A DNA stretch of 64,000 nt, from the NCBI GenBank assembly GCA_015039465.1, contig MU130707.1:155330-219329 (forward strand), written 5' to 3'. The notes beneath the pieces are model-generated. The model saw only the letters and a program-made list of their open reading frames with translations, had not been told where the DNA came from and ran no database searches. This stretch comes from Phlegmacium glaucopus. Taxonomy: Eukaryota; Basidiomycota; Agaricomycetes; Agaricales; Cortinariaceae. Made by a program: the position numbers and the translations under genes. This document shows, one piece after another, positions 10,230 through 21,909 of this stretch (its first letter is position 1; the number at the start of each line of letters is the position of its first letter).

Positions 10230-11102
10230 CATAACAGCCTGAGCCTGATGTGAGTTCAAGAGTGAGGTATGAAGGGCATCTATATGAATGTTGTTGATGA
10301 TGCTGATATCAAAGGCTTCTGTGTCATCAGTGGCTTTGAGTGTCTCATGCCACTCTCAGCAGACTTGGGCTTGGTATATGATTAAAATGGCATCTCCATC
10401 TATCTGCTGCCTAAGACAATGCCCATCAAGCTGGAGAAAAAAGGTTGCTAAACAGACAATGTGTTGATCTGGCCAACCTTCTTTGCTCATGTGATGGAGC
10501 ATGTTATTCTTGGCCATCGTCATTTGGCGCCAGGAAAGGTCTTTGTCTCAGATGACTTTGGAGGAAGGCCTGAGCGCGACTGTGGGCTTGAGAAGGAGTC
10601 GGTCATCGGAGGAAGTGAGGGAAAAGGTGTCTTTGGCCACAGTGTGATTGTGCTTCGCAGCCTCTGCGCATCCTTCGACAGAAAAATAGTGTAGCTTGAC
10701 ATATTCAAAATATCGGAGCTTGTTCAAGGCATAGCTGGAGGGTCTTGGAATAACGACATTGCCTACTGTTTTGTTTGCAGTGATATTCTTCAATTTTGGT
10801 TTCTTCTTCTCTTTCTCGCGACGGTCAGTCTCTTCTTGTTGCGTCTTTTCAAGTACTGCTGCTAGTTCTTCCTCTTCTTGTACCCGTTGTGCTTCTAACT
10901 CAATTTCTTGGTCTGCTTCCAGTTGTCGCTGCCAGTCTACTTTCTTAGCGTTGTTTAAATGCGTCCAAGCAGCTTTCAAATCAGCAATTATAACGTTGAC
11001 AGTACGTTCTAGGGTTGCCAGAGGGGTGCATGTTTTGCGGAATTCCTGTGAGTCGAAATTGGGCGGTTCTGCAGTGTTCGGGTCTTGAGTGATACGTGGC
11101 AT
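10230..11102 (-). pseudogene. Gag-like ORF of the DIRS-like element
   Basis: The frame starts MPRITQDPNTAEPP (11102), has a charged coiled-coil-like stretch (QEIELEAQRVQEEEELAAVL, about residues 65-84), then the core SYALNKLRYFEYVKLHYFSV, known to me from gag-like ORFs of Agaricomycete DIRS-like elements. It reaches a TGA at 10548-10550, but the same frame clearly continues (DLSWRQMTMAKNNMLHHM, then GDAILIIYQAQVC), meets a second TGA at 10356-10358 (before EWHETLKA) and continues to a possible splice donor near 10230. Both stops are one C-to-T step from CGA (Arg). Assignment to the element rests on position and recalled similarity. Confidence 0.6.
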
Positions 11103-12087
11103 GTTGTTTCAATTAAAGGATTTTAATGAAAGGATTTTAAATTAAAGGAAAAGAGTGAAAGGCAGCTCTGAATAGCTTAGGGCAACGAGACGATGACAGT
11201 CAAGTGTGAGAATGGATCTCACCTAGAGTGTCATTGCTTATTCAAAGACCGCACCCTAGCCCTTCATTCATACCTTATTATGTGATAGGCTATCATCTCT
11301 TCCACTTCCAAATTATTTTCTCAAATGATCGCATAGCTCAAGTACATTGTCTGCCACGCCATCAACGAGCTTCTCCCATACATGCCTACAGGCACAAATA
11401 ACCTTGCATCCCACTTGTATTGACCCAACACCTCGTCACACTTCCTAGACGACTTCCTCCAATTTATTACTACCTCAGCTCATATATCCAGAAGCAGATT
11501 AAACACCTTCGCCAACGTGTAAGTAGCACATACCATCCTCAGAATAATGGCCATGGCATCTCACACACCCCATTCTACAGTCACGTCCGGTGCTACCTTG
11601 AGTTGATTGGAAATTGCCTACACTTCTCGCTACTTGCACCACAGTGGAAAATCTAAAATATGCACTGTGGCAACACTCCCAAGCACCTTGCATCGCACAA
11701 GTGGCGGGTCTAAGATCCAAAGTAGTAAGTTGGTGCATACGTGTTAATCTGAGCTTGACTGACTTTGTTTTCTTTGTATATTAGTGCGCCTCCCTTGGTA
11801 TCATCTTGTAGATGTAAGTTGAAGAGGAAGTAATGATGTGAAGGGCACGGCATTTAGTGTGGTAAGAGAATTGATTGACACAAGTCTTACAGTCAAAAAT
11901 GACTTGCCAAACACGATGCGTATGACAGAGCTCTAAATGTCTAAGTGAGAAAGACCCATTCGCAACAGTGAGTCTTTCCCATCCTTGGCCACCATTCAGC
12001 TGTAGTAATAAGAGTGTTTATGTATTTACGTGTCTACAGGATCTAAGGTATGTTGCTGCCTTTGGACTATAGGATCCTGTCTACCAT
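11103..12087. repeat. Duplicated spacer module P (copy 1)
   Basis: From about 11290 on this is a diverged copy of 34020-34790 and of 26340-27410 (shared marks: ACCTCGTCACACTTCCTAGACGAC-like core near 11428, and ATTAGTGC/ATGATGTGAAGGGCACGGC near 11840). A partial fourth copy lies at 31380-32080. I see no conserved open frame; it precedes the 3' end of a 7TM copy each time. The part before 11290 holds nothing I recognise. Confidence 0.6.
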
Positions 12088-12352
12088 CTAGATATTGTCG
12101 CTTGGTCGAACGACAGTGCCATCATCTCTATTCACAATACCAACACCTTCTGTTTCCGGTATTGAATGTGGATTGTTAGCTGCAAAGCGCAAACTCCCAA
12201 TGGTAGATTCTATCATAGATTCCTTGTCGTGGAATGAGAATCCCATTGAGACTCACACCAGGATGATTGTAGGTGTTATACCCTAGACAGAAGCATGTTA
12301 TCAGTAATATAAGAAGTAGCAGTAACTGATGCTGTAATCACATTGAAGACTC
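12088..12352 (-). pseudogene. 7TM gene copy A, 3' fragment only
   Basis: Only the last exon (TM7 end and tail; GITPTIILV ... SMGFSFHDKESMIEST) and part of the last intron survive; homology stops abruptly near 12352. The exon itself carries TGA (12253-12255) where copies F and others have CGA/CGG (Arg), and ends early at TAG 12088. It is the leftmost remnant of the 7TM array. Confidence 0.75.
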
Positions 12353-13239
12353 GGAATGTGGATGTGGTTCCTTAATATTAGTAATGTTATTCTAGTGCAT
12401 TGGAAATGTGGGGTGAGTTCAGCGTGAAGTCAAAGTTGTATTATAAACACTTACTCCTATTTTCTGGTACAACAACCGCCCTAATATTCACCAATCACTC
12501 CAACATTATCACTTCAGCCCATCAAATTGAGTTCCCAACTCCGAAATGGATGAAGGACACGGCTAATCGCCATCAAGAGTACGTAGCCTGGGTCATGAAG
12601 GGGTGATACCATCCAATTTTTGACCACCTCACTGTAATTATGTAAATGTTCCTTGATAGAAAACAGATACTTTTGTGGTGAGGGTTAGTCGGAAAATCAA
12701 TTTCCGAGGGTGCGAGTGCTTATGTCACGAGAAGTAATGTGTTCAATTTTTTAGAGAAGTAAATGTAGTAAAGAGACTTGTCGAAAATCTCTTTTTGAGA
12801 ATGGGTTTAATTATGAAGCTAGCTGGTAGGATGGGACTTTTCTCCTGTCTTTCTACAGTAAATACGAGCTGCTTTTATATGTAGAAAGAACAGAAATTTT
12901 AAAATGAAATTTCTTAGTGTGTTGATCTTTAAGAAATTTTATGCTGCTTCAATTAAATTTCTAGAGCGTCCTAGCTCTTTTTTAGATATCTTCATTTTTT
13001 CATTTTCCTTGCGCGCGCCCGTTCCTGCCCGTACTCCTTTTCCTGTGTGTTACTTTTCCCGGGAAAGTCACGCGTGACCTGTTTCTAAAACGGGAAATCG
13101 TGCGTGCGCTTGCTCGTGTGAACGAACTCCGTTCCTTACATCACAAAGGATAGTATTTATTGCTCTCAAAAGCGAAGAGAAGCGATAATGTGCCTTTAAC
13201 TTCAGACCGAGAAGTCGGTTCTAACGGTATAGCATATAG
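12353..13239. repeat. Spacer module Q fragment and unassigned DNA
   Basis: 12353-12640 resembles 22600-22860 and 50040-50260 (shared marks GAGTTCAGC and ACACGGCTAATCGCCATC). 12640-13140 has no counterpart in the other copies and is probably an insertion, but I could not define its ends. The module resumes near 13140. Confidence 0.5.
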
Positions 13240-16200
13240 CTAGACATTTGCTTCTCGGCCTAAGTTACCATCCTTGATGAGATCCAGCTGTCTGTATCTT
13301 TCTCCGACGAAGTCAACCCGAGTCGCGATATTGGATTTGAAGATCATGATGATTTGTTTCTTTTTTGGTGAGTTATCGGTTGCTTGTTGGCGTAAGCGGA
13401 AGCAGGTAGCCGCAGTGAGGGGTGATATTGATATTGGGTGAATAAAGTGTCCGGTACGATTCGAGTGACCCCACCCAGCATCTTTACTTGTAGTCCACAA
13501 CACGTCTAGCAGCAGCATCGATTGTATGCGTCATCTACCAGCACTGCTATTTGACCGCTGGGCGGACTATTAAGGAGATTTGATGATGGTGTTGCATGCA
13601 GGGTTCGGAAAGTATGCTGGTTGGTTGTTAGTAGCGGCCAATTTACAGGGTAATTGCTACATGATGACCAGCGACGGACATTTGATGGTATGACCAAGGA
13701 TCGAGATCATGACAATGAACGCTTCAACGACTTTGATATTGTTCTGTTACCATGGGAAAGTGTAATATGTCTATTCGAAATGAAAGGCAAGTGACTAAGA
13801 TTGAATCGAGATGAGAAGTCCAAGCGAAATAAAGAATTGGTTGCTTACTACCTCGACCTCTGGCCTTGATGCAGAACTGAACACTTCAATAATTCGTACG
13901 AGGGTCTTGGACACACGAATCGTCGAAATTGGTCCATGTTACAGAGCTCAAACCGAACGAGATGGCTAAATATTAATTGATGATGAGTGAGAAAGACGCA
14001 TTCAGAGTACCAACACTAGTGCCCAAATCTTCATTTTGAGCCTCTCCGTTGCACCAACCTTGTTCTATACCACCTTAAGTGACGTTCCAGTTCCATAATG
14101 GCAGGTACCAGATGGCTAGACTGATGTAACGATGTCGAAGTCTTCAAAGTCCATCCACTTTGTATGGGAAGAGGGGTTGTTTTTCAGCGGTGAGATGAAT
14201 AGAGGGCGATGAGTTTATGTCGACGAGGAGATATTATGTTAAGTACCTTTGGACCTTGATCTCCAGCTATACTCTTATTCTTCGCAGCCCTCGTCACCTC
14301 CATCCGCCATAAGACCCGGCTTTCCTCTATCAGTAGGGTCCGGATAATCAACCCTGAGTCGGGATGTTGATCATGATGATTTGTCGCGTTTTTGGAGAGT
14401 GAGCGGATTGCTCATTGGTGTAAGGGGATTATCAAACTGCATTATTATGTGACAGCTGGGCAGATTATTAAAGAGATTTAATGATGGTGTCGCATACCCG
14501 AGCTCGCAAAGTATGTTGGTAGCAGCCAATTCAAATGGGTATTGTTGGATGGTGACCAATGGGTGAGATTTGGTGGTAGGAGTAAGGGTCAAGATCGGGC
14601 AGTGCTAGTGAACGCTTCGACGAGTTTGATATTTCACTACCATGCCCTAGCATAATATGGAGTCCATTCGAAATAAGAGGCAAATGACTAGGATTGAGCA
14701 AAAGAAAGATTGGTTACTTATGTAATATTGAAATATTGACCTCTGGGTCTTTATTCAGAACTGAACACGTCAATGTTTCCCACTTATTCCAGTACACGGA
14801 GGAATCTTTGACACACGAAACATCGAAATTGGTCCATATGACAGAGCTGAAACGGAACGAGATGGCTGAATATAAATGAGAAAGATAAACGCGTTCAGAG
14901 TACCGAAACTACTCACTTGACGTGCTCACATCTTTATTCAAACCTCTCCACTGCACCATTCAACTGATGTTCCAGATCCATAATGACGGACCAACAACGT
15001 TTTCCCACGTGACCGCCTTCTTTCTTTCCCTGCATCTGAATCATAAACTGCTGCAATATCCTCAACGGCCGCCCTAAGATACGTTGACGGTGCTATCTGA
15101 ACGGAAGATATCGATAAAGGCTTAAGGCGTCGAACTCACCTCCAGTCTTGACTTTTAGATGGACATGATATACTTAGACTTATCGCTATCTATTTCCCCA
15201 TTTGCAAGGAGTCCTTCCTCTTTCTGGTGAGGACCATAAATGGTTTCAACTGTGTAAACGCTCATTGACCTCGTTTCCCTCGCAGATGATTAATCGGTGA
15301 GTAAATCCATGAATTCGGCAAATGAAGCCCAGTTCAGTCATGTGTGTAGTGGCCAGCCGATGACGCGGTCGTTGAAGGATATTCATTAGGTTGGACAGAT
15401 TGGACATTATCCTCGACGACGCTCTCGAACTAATAAATGAAAGGTAAGACATCGATTTTAAAACAACATATATATTTATCGTTATTTCTTTCCCCATTTT
15501 CAAATCCTACCCGTCCTCTTTATGGTGAGTGCTGCCCATGTAGACGCGGACTAACTCGTTTCTTTGCGATGTACTCGAAAAACGGGGTCCAATTCAATCG
15601 TTGATATAATGATTAGACAAGGACGCAGTTGTTGAAGGATGGAGGGGTGGACCTGGTAAACTATAAGTGAGCTACTGGCTTGCTGTTTTTGACATAAACT
15701 GACCTCTGTTTGTTGGATTCGAACACCCAGTTATGACTATAATCACAAAAGCTATGTATTCAACGAACGGCACTTGAAGAACCTTTGGATTCGACGAAAA
15801 GGATACAACCCAATTCTTGATGTAGTAGCCAGATGATAACATGCTTGTTGCATAGATCTTATAGACGAAAGTGCCGTCTACATTCCATTTCGACATCAAC
15901 TGATCTCTATTCAATAGATTCGAGCAATAACCAATCTACAGTAAGCCTGCAATGTCACTTCTCTGATGTTTAACACCCGATCAACACTATCATCTCAACC
16001 CCATCAATATTTAGGAGGATTGACGACGCTGAACATCTTTCCCAACGCTCTAACATCTTTTGAAGGCCTTATACGACTGGGCAACTTGTAAATTGAATAA
16101 AACGGATGGAAGAGAAGATAATGAAGACAATGCAGTGAGTATTAGAAGACGAAATGCAAATATGAAATTTACTAAGCTCGATGGCTGTCCTGCTAGGTGC

Positions 16201-16461
16201 AAAAACGTGAACGCGCCATCACACAAGCGGTGGATCAAATAACTAGGTGAGAAGTGTATAAGACGAGAGAGGCAAGAAATAAGAAATAGACTGCAGTGCA
16301 GGGTGAAATGAGGTGCCCAGCGCTCGTTAAGGATGTTGTCGACAACGACCACAGTTTATGCATGTGCCATATCTACAAGTCTAATGCATGCTCAGGCTGC
16401 CTGTGATCATCTATCTACCATCTGGATATCGTCACTTAGTCGAACGCTAATATCATCGTCT
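13240..16461. repeat. Decayed duplicated spacer with remnants of unidentified genes
   Basis: Two consecutive degenerate copies of a gene-like module lie at about 13500-14050 and 14400-15000 (related to 18467-19290 and 58680-59300). They are followed by a module with the minus-strand phrase SSGYYIKNWVVSFSSNP (15672-15914) that recurs at seven other places. None has an intact frame that I can join with confidence. Confidence 0.5.
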
Positions 16462-17586
16462 CTATTCAGAGAACCTCAGACTACCGATAATAGACTCTAT
16501 CATGGGTTCCTTATCGTGGGAGGACAATCCCATTAAAATGCGCACCAAGATGATTGTAGGTGTTATACCCTAGCCATGTTATCAGTAAAATAAGAAGTAG
16601 AAGTGGCTGATGTTGTAATCACATTGAGCATTTGGTGGACAGGAACGATGATGAACAAAGCATTAAGGGCAGCATCCGTCGTTGGAAAAATGGTAACCAC
16701 GAGCCGAGTGAATTGGATTGAAAACAATACCATGCCACATTCAATTATTATGAATATGACAGCCCGAATGTTTCTCCCGCCAGTGGCGTCCAAACTTCGG
16801 TCGTTCGAGGTAGACTTGATTTCACGATACACATTGAAGATCTTGAACATGGTCAGGCCCGTCACCAGAGCATTCACAGTCATGGTCATGGCAACACCTG
16901 CCAGGGTCATCCAATTCCCCCAGTTGGTTTGTACAACTCGGTCTGAGAAAATGTACAGTGAATTGGCACCCGTTAGCCATATAGCTAGAGTATTGAATTA
17001 AAATTGGCCAGTCCAATAAGATAGATTAACTGACCTAAGAATACACATGCTGAGATTGAAGGAAGGACCACGACACGGATATTACGACCCCACACAATCC
17101 AGCAACGGTAAATCTTTAAGATTTCCATCAATAAATTAACTGATAGGCATAATAGTTTATACATACCAGGATAGATTGAGATATGAAGTCGCAGCAACCA
17201 GCTACTGTGCCTTGAACAAAAGATACATGGAGTAATGTTGTTGGATTTAGGTGAAACTGCACAACAGAAAGTGTCAAAAAGGATGGTTATTGTTACTGAT
17301 GGAATTGTTACTGAATCTATGACCCGTGTCATAAAGGTAACAACAGATAGCACATATAGGGCACACAGAGCATAGAAAATGATATTGAGCCTCTTGTCGG
17401 TGCCCTCTCTCGATGCCAAGCAGTCTTGTAAATATATGACGAATATTCCAGAATAGAGTCCTGTGACAGATTATTATTATTATTCTTTAGCAGGGACCGT
17501 GAAAATTGTAGAAAAAATAGCTTACCGCAGAAAATGCCTTGGAGACATATTCCAATGAAGTCAAAGTCTGCAGGGGTTAGCTTCAT
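16462..17586 (-). CDS. 7TM membrane protein, copy B (short tail)
   Basis: Six exons by GT-AG rules: 17586-17526, 17460-17312, 17256-17167, 17113-17035, 16984-16623, 16569-16462; 849 bases, 282 residues, no internal stop. Start MKLTPADFDFIGICLQG is shared by all copies. TM1 spans FIGICLQGIFCG-LYSGIF, TM3 ends in the family signature IYRCWIVWG, TM5 is TMTVNALVTGLTMF, TM6 is IIIECGMVLFSIQFTRLVV. Topology is GPCR-like, but I know of no assigned function for this Agaricomycete family; it should sit in a membrane. Odd: a deletion in exon 6 replaces about 35 residues of the usual cytoplasmic tail, which ends IIGSLRFSE. A TATA box lies 43 bases upstream of the start. Confidence 0.75.
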
Positions 17587-17628
17587 GACTTCGCGTCTGT
17601 TTTACCTATTGCATCTCTGACCCTTGCC

Positions 17629-17637
17629 TTATATAAG
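17629..17637 (-). promoter_or_regulatory. TATA box of 7TM copy B
   Basis: CTTATATAA on the minus strand, 43 bases before the start codon. The same box followed by a conserved leader occurs before copies C, E, F, G and H. Confidence 0.6.
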
Positions 17638-18466
17638 AGTCTAGCAACTATATCAAATACAGTGACTGAGATAATAGCTTGAAGTTCGTGACGATCTTAA
17701 CAAACTGTAGCTGTAATAATCATAATCCGACTTTCGATCAGGTAGGAATGTGTATCGCATCGCTATGTATACACACTAACTAGATTGAGGCAGAAATGGT
17801 TATGCAGCCTGTCTTATTTTGGGTGATCGAATTTTTCAAGGCGGGCATCAGACTGGCTCCCATCATTGAATATGTCACCAAAAAGATGATCATGGTGATT
17901 ATCATATCGATCCAATTCACGATGTAGCCATATTACTCTGACGGGAAGTGAGCTACTGGCTTCCTGTTTTTGATATGAACTCACCTCTGTTAGATTTGAA
18001 CGCTCAGTTACACCTAGAATCACAAAAACGACAGATTCAACGAACGACACCTAAATTGTTGGTTGACGCTGTTGGAGGAGTGATGCCCATGCCGGACTTG
18101 ATGAACCTTTGGATGCGATGAAAGAGGCCTAATCCAGTTGTTGATATAGTAGCCAGGTTGGAGCTAACAGATGAAAAGTGAGTTATTGACTCGTTTTCTT
18201 TCTTTAAGTTTCCGACATCAGCTCACCTCTATTCCGAGGATTCGAACAATGTCGCATCTAGGATAGCTTTGAAATGTCGCTTTTCTGATGATTAACACGT
18301 GATTAACACCACCACCTCGACCCGATCAATATGGGAAGATGAACAATCCTGAATAGATGCTGCACGACGAGATAAGGTTGTTATTCATTGTTCCTTTGAG
18401 TTGGACTGATCTTTCCCTACATTCGAACATTTTTTTCAGCGGCGAGATGAATAGAGTGTGGTGAGT
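17638..18466. repeat. Duplicated spacer, gene-like module M2
   Basis: Contains the recurring minus-strand phrase VESVVFVILGVTERSNLTEV (near 18040-17980) and the neighbouring INNWI element near 18140, both with intron-like borders. The original gene is unknown to me; no complete frame is present. Confidence 0.45.
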
Positions 18467-19290
18467 TTATGTTGACGAGAAGATATTTTCTTCAAAACCT
18501 TTGGGCTTGATTGTTTCCGAATCGCCCGAATCAGCACCACCAGCCAACAACTCTTCAATTAACCTGCAAGCTTCGTCGGTATGTTGAGCCATCAAAGACT
18601 TTTGTTCAAGATCCGCATGGAGGGCCATCCACAGATTTGAAGCCGTTCGATGTTGAGCGCCATAGCGGGCTAAAAACGTATCCATCCCAAGGTCCTAGAT
18701 CAATGAAAGACTTGAAATGGGGGAAAACATGAATGGGAAAAGGAACACACCGACATCGTCACAAGCCTTTCGATCTCGCAGCCTATTTCATCAACATTTG
18801 CTCGTAGCAGCATAATCCAGTGTATGCGTCATCAACCTGCACTGATATTTGACCGGTGGGCAGCCTATTAAGGAGATATGATGATGGTGTTGCATCCCCA
18901 GGTTCGCAAAGTATGTTGGTTCTTTGGTGAAGTCCATTCGAAATAAGAAGCAAATGACTAGATTGAATAGAGATTAGCGAAAGAAAGCATTGGACCGATT
19001 AGTTTGACCTCTGGGCCTTGATTCAGAACTGAACACATCGATGTTTCCATTTGATTTCAGCACATGAGGGAATCTAGGAGAATCTTTGACACACGAATCC
19101 TCGAAATTGGTCCATATAACAGAGCTGAAACCGAACGAAATGGCTAAATATCAATGAGAAAGACGCCAAAACTACTCACTTGGCGTGCCCAAATCTTCAT
19201 TTTGAACCTCTGCGCTGCACCCTTGCCCTTCACCTGCTTAACTGATGTTCTAGATCCATAATGACGGGCACCAACTGGCTAGAGTCCACT
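18467..19290 (-). pseudogene. Remnant of an unidentified multi-exon gene (gene X), best-preserved copy
   Basis: The most gene-like piece is the frame 18685-18467, MDTFLARYGAQHRTASNLWM through MAQHTDEACRLIEELLAGG, amphipathic and probably helical. It follows an intron-like segment ending GATCTAG and an upstream exon-like piece (NVDEIGCEIERLVTM, near 18780). Farther upstream, exon-like stretches with a GTGAGTAG donor lie at about 19270-19180 and 19140-19070. Degenerate relatives occur near 13.5, 14.5, 23.0 and 58.7 kb; several copies differ in frame. I do not recognise the protein. It could be a live gene with a structure I cannot resolve, but the copies look eroded. Confidence 0.35.
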
Positions 19291-20603
19291 TGTCGCCGAC
19301 TCGTCGTGTGGGAAAACAATGAGTTATTTTTGTTGATGTATGTATGGGTGATTGGTCTCCTGCCTTCATCCTTTCCTACTTGTCATGTGCTGCAACGACC
19401 TCAACGGCCGGTCTAAGACAATCATTGACGGTGCTGTCGGAGCGAAAGTTGAAAGTTGAGGTGTCGAACTCGCGTCAAGCCTTGACTTTTGGGATTAGTG
19501 ATGCACACTTACCGCAATCTATTTGCTCATTTGCAAGCCTTTTTATGTGAGCACCGTAAATAGTTTTAATTGTGTAAACGCTCGTTCAACTCGTTTCTTT
19601 AAGAGATGATTAATCGGGCGAAAAAGCATTCAGCAAATGAAGTTCAGTACAGTCATTGGTGTAGTGGCTAGCCGATGACGCGGGTTGTTGAAGGATATTC
19701 ATTTGATTGGAACGATTGAGGATGATCCTCGACGACGATTTTGAACTAATAAATGAAAGGTAAGACTTCGACTTTATAAACCAACATCTATATTTACCGC
19801 TATTTCTTTCCCTATTTTTAAATCCGACCCCTCCTCTTTATGGTGTAGACACGGACTAATTCGTTTCTTTGCGATGTATTCGACAAATGGGGTCCGATTA
19901 AATCGTTGGTAAAATGACTAGACAGGGACGCAGTTGTCGAAGGATGGAGTGGACCTGGTAAACTATAAGTGAGCTACTGGCTTGCTGTTTTTGACATAAA
20001 CTGACCTCCGTTTGTTAGATTCGAACACCCAGTTATTGTTAGAATCACAAAAACCACGGATTCAACGAACGACACTTGAAGAACCTTTGGATTGGACGAA
20101 AGAGATATAATCCAATTGTTGATGTAGTAGCCGGATGATAACGGTTGCTGCATTGGATCTAATAGACGAAGAGTGAGTTGAGTCGTTTTCATTTCGACAT
20201 CAAGCTGATCTCTATTCAATAGATTCGAACAATGACCGATCTACGGTAGGTTTTCAATGTCGCTTCTCCCAAACAAATGGGATGGAAGGGAAGATGGTGA
20301 AGACAATACAGTGAGTGTTAGATAACGAAATGTAAATATGAAATATACTAAGCTCGATGGTTGTCCTGCTAGGTGCAACGCGCCATCACACAAGCGATGG
20401 ATCAAGTAGCTAGGTGAGAAGGGTATAAGATGGGGTAGTAGCTGATGGATAATCAAGAGGGGAGAAATAAGAAATAGACTGCATTGTAAGGTGAAATGAG
20501 GTGCCGAGTGCTCGTTATGGATGTTTTCGACAACGACCACAGTTTATGGATATGTGCCATATCTACAAGATCTAGTATATGCCGCCTTCGGGACTCTATG
20601 TGC
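19291..20603. repeat. Duplicated spacer, near copy of 15170-16420
   Basis: 19540-20520 repeats 15230-16340 closely, including the minus-strand frame with SSGYYINNWIISLSSNPKV (20219-19974). This shows that 15-17.6 kb and 19.5-21.9 kb are two units of a tandem duplication, each ending in a 7TM copy (B and C). Confidence 0.6.
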
Positions 20604-21851
20604 TCATCTATCTATCATCTCGATATCGTCACTTAGTCGAATGCTAATACCATCGTCTCCGTTTACAATACCGACATCTGCCGTTTCCGATATTGATTTT
20701 GGATTGGCAGCCACAAAGTGAAAATTCGTGACGATAGATTCTATCACGGATTCCTTGTCGTGGAACGAGAATCCTATTGAAACACTCACCAGGAGGATTG
20801 TAGGTGTTATACCCTAGATAGACTCATGCTATTAGTGATATAAAATGCATTAATGGCAGCGTCCGTGTCAATAATGGTAACGGCAACCCGGGCCAATTGG
20901 ATTGAAAACAATACCATACCAGATTCAAATAGTATGGATATGACACTCTGTATTTTACTCCCGCCAGTGACGCCCAAAATTTGATCGTCCCAGGCGGATT
21001 TGACTTTACGGTAACTCATTGAAAGATCTTTTCTTGTTTTTTGTACCCGATTTATTTGCTAATAGGAGGACATAGTCCACAATATTGAAGATTTTGGAGA
21101 TGATTAAGCCTGTTACCAGAGCATCTACGGTCATGGACATGACAACACCTGCCAGGTTTATCCAATGCCCGCAGTCAGGTTCTACAACTTTAAATCGGCC
21201 TGAGAGAATGTACTGCAAGTTGGCACCAGCTACACAGATAACTAGAGGCAATTAATTGAAATTATCCAGTCAAATAAGATAAGTTGACCAACCTAAGAAT
21301 ACAAATGCTAAGATTGAAGGAACGATCACGGCACAGATATTGCAACCCCACACAATTCAGCAACGGTAGATCTTTAATATTTGCATGAATAAAATAAATG
21401 ATAGGCATATTAAATTATACATACTAGGATGGATTGAGCGATGAAATCGCAGCAACCAGTTACTGTGCCTTGAACAACAACAGAATGGAGTTGTTGGATA
21501 GCTTGGAATCTGTAAAATAGAAAGCATAAGAAAGATGGTTAATATTTTCGATGGAATTGTTACTAACTGGAATCTATGAAAAATGTTATATTAAGCACAA
21601 CATTGACAACAGATAGAACATATAGAGCACACAGAGCATAGAAAAGAATATTTCTTCTTGTTGGTGCCTTTTTTCGATGCGCATTGGTCTTGTAAATATA
21701 TGGCAAATATGCCAGAATAGAGTTCTGAGACAGGTCAATATTATACTTTTTAGCAGGGGCCGTGAAAGTTGTAGAAAAAAAATATCTCACCGTAGAGAAA
21801 GCCTTCGAGACATGCCCCAGTGATGTTAAAGTCGTCGAGAATTAACTTCAT
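20604..21851 (-). pseudogene. 7TM copy C, broken
   Basis: Start MKLILDDFNITGACLEGFLYG (21851), signature exons and tail (KSISETADVGIVNGDDG) are recognisable. Three lesions break it: a one-base loss in exon 2 (the KKK-YSF shift near 21660), an insertion of about 50 bases in exon 5 around 21030-21080, and a deletion that removes the end of exon 5 and most of the last intron near 20830. The TATA box (21900-21909) is intact, so it could still be transcribed. Confidence 0.75.
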
Positions 21852-21909
21852 GACTTCGTTGTGACTTCGTGTCTGTTTGAATGACCTATTACATCTTGCT
21901 TTATATAAG

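Larger units (their letters stand above)
1024..11102 (-). mobile_element. DIRS-like (tyrosine recombinase) retrotransposon, decayed and interrupted by Copia
   Basis: On the minus strand the order is gag-like (11102 to about 10230), reverse transcriptase (4797-3247), RNase H (3246-2495) and a tyrosine recombinase-like ORF (1968-1024). The combination of RT/RNase H with a tyrosine recombinase instead of a DDE integrase defines DIRS-type elements. A Copia element occupies 4948-9863 between gag and RT. The element is dead: two in-frame stops in gag, one in RT, a frameshift before RNase H and a truncated recombinase. I could not find its terminal repeats, so the outer limits given are only those of the coding parts. 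Confidence 0.75.

Noticed and set aside
5361..10550. Possible reassignment or programmed readthrough of TGA, because nearly all in-frame stops are TGA.
   Set aside because: 7TM copy I and both LINE ORFs end properly at TGA, so TGA is a working stop here. CpG deamination of CGA explains the pattern and the catalytic changes as well.
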